DNA of 64,000 nt, taken from assembly GCA_018902795.1 (NCBI GenBank), contig JAHIQD010000020.1, positions 1-64,000 on the forward strand, read 5' to 3'. The DNA comes from Bacteroidota bacterium (lineage in GTDB: Bacteria; Bacteroidota; Bacteroidia; Flavobacteriales; Weeksellaceae). Below the pieces are notes generated by a model, which was not told the DNA's origin, did no database searches, and worked only from the letters and a program-made list of their open reading frames with translations. The first letter of the stretch is position 1. Each line of letters begins with the position of its first letter. Positions 61,071 to 64,000 of this stretch are shown here, one piece after another. A program made the position numbers and the translations under genes.

Positions 61071-63299
61071 ATGAAAAAACTCTTTCTTTCCCTGTTCATT
61101 GTAAGTTGTGGTATTCACCTTTCAGCACAAAAATCTGTTGCCCAAAAAGTGTCAGATTTATTGGCTAAAATGACCATCGAAGAAAAAGCCGGCCAGCTCA
61201 GTCAGCTCAATTCCGATTGGGAAGATCTTACCGGTCCTATTCTTCAGAAAAAAGATGAAGACAAAGTGGCGCTCATTCAACAGGGAAAATTAGGGTCTAT
61301 TCTTAATGTCCGTTCGGTCGTCCAAACCAGAATGCTTCAGGAATACGCCATGAAATCAAGGCTGAAAATTCCTTTGCTTTTCGGGCAGGATGTGATCCAT
61401 GGTTTCCGAACCACATTTCCGGTGAATATCGGTCAGGCGGCAAGCTGGGATTTAAATTTAATTGAAAAATCAGAAAGAATTGCAGCTACAGAAGCTTCCG
61501 CTTTCGGGATCCACTGGACCTTTGCGCCAATGGTGGATATTTCAAGGGATCCACGATGGGGAAGAGTCATGGAAGGAAGCGGTGAAGATACCTATTTGGG
61601 AAGTCTGATCGGCGTTGCACGGGTAAAAGGTTTCCAGGGGAAAGGTTTGGGAAATATTGATGCCGTAATGGCGACTGCCAAACATTTCGCAGCTTATGGT
61701 GCTGCCGTTGGCGGACGCGATTATAATTCAGTAGACATGAGTTTGCGCCAGCTTCACGAAACTTATCTGCCGCCTTTTAAAGCAGCTGCAGAAGCAGGAG
61801 TGGCCACTTTCATGAATTCATTTAATGATATTAATGGAATTCCCGCAACCGGAAGCAAATATCTTCAGAGAGATTTACTCAAGAATAAATGGGGCTTCAA
61901 AGGTTTTGTGGTTTCAGATTGGGGCAGTGTCATCGAAATGGTGAACCACGGCTTTGCAAAAGATAAAACGGATGCTTCGCTGAAAGCCATTCTTGCAGGA
62001 AGTGATATGGATATGGAAAGCCGCGCTTACATTGAAAGTCTCCCGCAATTGGTGAAAGACGGAAAAGTTGATATCAGGATCATCGATGATGCAGTGAGGA
62101 GAGTTTTAACCAAAAAATTTGAGCTCGGTCTATTTGATGATCCTTTTAAATTCTGCAACGAAGACAGACAGAAACAGCAAACAAACAATATTGAAAACAG
62201 AAAATTCGGAAGAGAGTTCGGTGCTAAAAGTATTGTTCTTCTTAAAAATGAAATTCAAATTCTCCCACTTTCAAAATCTACAAAAACGGTTGCTTTAATC
62301 GGGCCTTTTGGCAAAGAAACGGTGGCCAACCACGGCTTTTGGTCCGTTCCTTTTAATGATGATAAAGACAGAATCATCACGCAATATGACGGAATTAAAA
62401 ATCAGCTTGATAAAAACTCAACTTTGCTCTACGCAAAAGGAAGTAATGTCGATGATCAGGACAGATCGATGTTTGCAGAAGCGGTAGAAACTGCAAAAAA
62501 AGCAGATGTAGTGATTATGACTTTAGGCGAAGGTCACGCGATGAGTGGCGAAGCGAAAAGCCGCAGCAATATTCACTTTTCTGGTGTTCAGGAAGAATTG
62601 TTGAAAGAAATTCACAAAACCGGAAAACCTGTCATTTTAATGATTAATGCCGGAAGACCCTTGGTTTTCGATTGGGCATCCGATAATATTCCGACTATTA
62701 TTTACACTTGGTGGCTAGGAACTGAAGCCGGAAATTCAATCGCCGATGTTCTTTTCGGAACCGTAAATCCCGGCGGAAAATTACCGATGACTTTTCCAAG
62801 AACTGAAGGACAGATTCCGGTGTATTACAACCATTACAATACAGGAAGACCGGCTGCAAAATCTACGGACAGAAACTATGTTTCCGCGTATATCGACCTC
62901 GATAATGACCCGAAATATCCTTTCGGTTTTGGATTGAGTTATACCAATTTCAGTTATTCTGATTTTAAATTGAGTTCAGAAAATCCTAAGGGAAACCAAA
63001 CTTTAAATATCAATGTAACCATCACCAACAAAGGCAATTTTGATGGGGAAGAAGTGGCGCAGCTTTATATCCGCGATTTGGTGGGAAAAGTGGTTCGTCC
63101 TGTGAAGGAATTAAAAGGTTTCCAGAAAATATTCCTTAAAAAAGGTGAAAGCAAAACTTTGACCTTCAAACTGTCACCAGAAAGTCTGAAATTTTATGAT
63201 GACGATCTGAATTACGACTGGGAAGAAGGCGAATTCGACATCATGGTCGGAACCAATTCCAACGACGTTCAGACCAAAAGAATTTACTGGAAAAAATAA
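61071..63299 (+). CDS. bglX: glycoside hydrolase family 3 beta-glucosidase
   Basis: 742 residues. Signal peptide 1-19 (ending LSAQ), (beta/alpha)8 domain with KHFAAYGA and nucleophile D283 in GFVVSDWGSV, second alpha/beta sandwich domain, and C-terminal fibronectin-III-like domain (~650-742). Full length for periplasmic BglX. It cuts oligosaccharides from GH30 into monosaccharides. 9 nt after the GH30 gene. Confidence 0.95.
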   Translation: MKKLFLSLFIVSCGIHLSAQKSVAQKVSDLLAKMTIEEKAGQLSQLNSDWEDLTGPILQKKDEDKVALIQQGKLGSILNVRSVVQTRMLQEYAMKSRLKIPLLFGQDVIHGFRTTFPVNIGQAASWDLNLIEKSERIAATEASAFGIHWTFAPMVDISRDPRWGRVMEGSGEDTYLGSLIGVARVKGFQGKGLGNIDAVMATAKHFAAYGAAVGGRDYNSVDMSLRQLHETYLPPFKAAAEAGVATFMNSFNDINGIPATGSKYLQRDLLKNKWGFKGFVVSDWGSVIEMVNHGFAKDKTDASLKAILAGSDMDMESRAYIESLPQLVKDGKVDIRIIDDAVRRVLTKKFELGLFDDPFKFCNEDRQKQQTNNIENRKFGREFGAKSIVLLKNEIQILPLSKSTKTVALIGPFGKETVANHGFWSVPFNDDKDRIITQYDGIKNQLDKNSTLLYAKGSNVDDQDRSMFAEAVETAKKADVVIMTLGEGHAMSGEAKSRSNIHFSGVQEELLKEIHKTGKPVILMINAGRPLVFDWASDNIPTIIYTWWLGTEAGNSIADVLFGTVNPGGKLPMTFPRTEGQIPVYYNHYNTGRPAAKSTDRNYVSAYIDLDNDPKYPFGFGLSYTNFSYSDFKLSSENPKGNQTLNINVTITNKGNFDGEEVAQLYIRDLVGKVVRPVKELKGFQKIFLKKGESKTLTFKLSPESLKFYDDDLNYDWEEGEFDIMVGTNSNDVQTKRIYWKK

Positions 63300-63348
63300 A
63301 CTTACTGCTTGACTAACCATGATAAACAAACCGGAAAGATCTAAATAG

Positions 63349-64000
63349 ATGAAACAAAAAATCACCATATTGTTATTGATTTTCTGTGTTAAATTATTCA
63401 CGGCAAATGTTTCTGTACCGTATTTTTTCTCTGATAATATGGTGTTGCAGAGAGGGGCTAAAATTCCCGTTTGGGGATTCGCAAAACCGAATGAAAAGGT
63501 TTCTGTGGCTTTTAAAAATCAGATAAAAACGACAGTTGCTGACACTTCAGGAAACTGGAAAGTGCTTTTGAATGAAGAAAAATTCGGTGGTCCTTTCGAG
63601 TTGAAAATTACCGGTGAGAACGAAATTATTTTAAAGAACATCGTAGTCGGTGATGTCTGGCTTTGCAGCGGACAAAGCAATATGGAATGGAATTTGGCAA
63701 GATCCGAAGGTTTTCAGAATGAACTGTCTCAGCAGAATTTCCCTTTAATCCGACATATCAAAATCAATAAATCCATCAATACCTTTCCACAGAAAAATAT
63801 TGAACAGACGGAATGGAAAGTTGCAGATGCTTCAACAATCGGAGATTTTTCCGGAGTTGCTTATTTTTTCGCTAAAAAAATGTTCCGGGAAACAAAAGTC
63901 CCAATTGGATTGATCAATTCTTCTTGGGGCGGAACGAATATTGAAACCTGGATTCCAGGAGAAGGTTTTGAAAATTCTGACGATTTTAAAAACATGATTT
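63349..64000 (+). CDS. sialate O-acetylesterase family protein (partial, cut by window end)
   Basis: 217 codons are visible before the window ends, with no stop. Signal peptide 1-19. N-terminal beta domain starting VPYFFSDNMVLQRGAKIPVWGFA, then the SGNH esterase start VVGDVWLCSGQSNMEWNLA, with Ser110 as catalytic Ser. Such enzymes remove acetyl groups from sugars and are found in PULs. It would let the locus deal with acetylated glycans. 49 nt after the GH3 stop. Confidence 0.9.
   Translation, partial: MKQKITILLLIFCVKLFTANVSVPYFFSDNMVLQRGAKIPVWGFAKPNEKVSVAFKNQIKTTVADTSGNWKVLLNEEKFGGPFELKITGENEIILKNIVVGDVWLCSGQSNMEWNLARSEGFQNELSQQNFPLIRHIKINKSINTFPQKNIEQTEWKVADASTIGDFSGVAYFFAKKMFRETKVPIGLINSSWGGTNIETWIPGEGFENSDDFKNMI

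Overview
The window looks like a chromosomal segment of a Flavobacteriia member, most likely Weeksellaceae (Chryseobacterium, Kaistella or a close relative). Evidence for this: low to moderate GC, promoters of the TTG / TAnnTTTG type, a GldI-type gliding lipoprotein, a type IX secretion sorting domain, GLPGLI and DUF4294 proteins, a fused DAHP synthase/chorismate mutase, and a SusC/SusD locus. No rRNA, tRNA or CRISPR array was seen.

Layout. 0-2 kb: an IS110-family element with a long, structured non-coding end (possible bridge RNA), then a small secreted protein. 2.2-5.5 kb: a GC-richer dipeptidyl-peptidase III and a DUF6266 protein. 6.1-12.5 kb: the most unusual part, an array of at least six one-gene cassettes separated by ~100-135 bp imperfect palindromes. 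Each cassette starts GTT(A/G)+4-6 variable bases and ends with the reverse complement of its own start. This is the end rule of integron cassettes, so I read the array as attC-like sites without an integrase in view. A canonical promoter sits inside the first repeat and reads into cassette 1. An IS1182-family element has split one repeat and a 5'-truncated second copy sits in the next, at the same position. 13.9-15.5 kb: a small HTH protein, a macro-domain protein, and an antitoxin with a decayed ParE-type toxin. Short relics at 2.0-2.2 and 15.0 kb show that the 13 kb block separates two genes, the secreted protein and typA, that were probably once convergent neighbours.

15.5-33.9 kb is mostly core genome: typA, an NlpC/P60 lipoprotein, DUF465, GLPGLI, a BlaI/M56 sensor pair with operator palindromes, ychF, a T9SS cargo protein, a Ca2+-type P-ATPase, an AI-2E-family permease, parE-membrane protein-parC, and a CPBP protease. 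33.9-39.5 kb is a second accessory block, all on the minus strand: DoxX-like protein, quinone oxidoreductase, acetyltransferase, VOC protein and unknowns. It carries minus-strand copies of the cassette repeats, so it is probably an eroded second cassette array.

39.8-53.2 kb is core again: dnaX with an A10 slip site that would make tau and gamma, DAHP synthase/chorismate mutase, rsgA, ndk, rpe, an M42 peptidase, S1/P1 nuclease, NUDIX, mnmD, ilvE, gldI, a cyclophilin-FKBP fusion and an acyl-CoA dehydrogenase. 53.2-64 kb is a polysaccharide utilisation locus. A degenerate-NUDIX winged-helix regulator and an MFS transporter diverge from susC, susD, GH30, GH3 and a sialate O-acetylesterase cut by the window end. 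A palindrome next to the susC start is the likely operator. The enzyme set suggests beta-glucan use, possibly beta-1,6-glucan.
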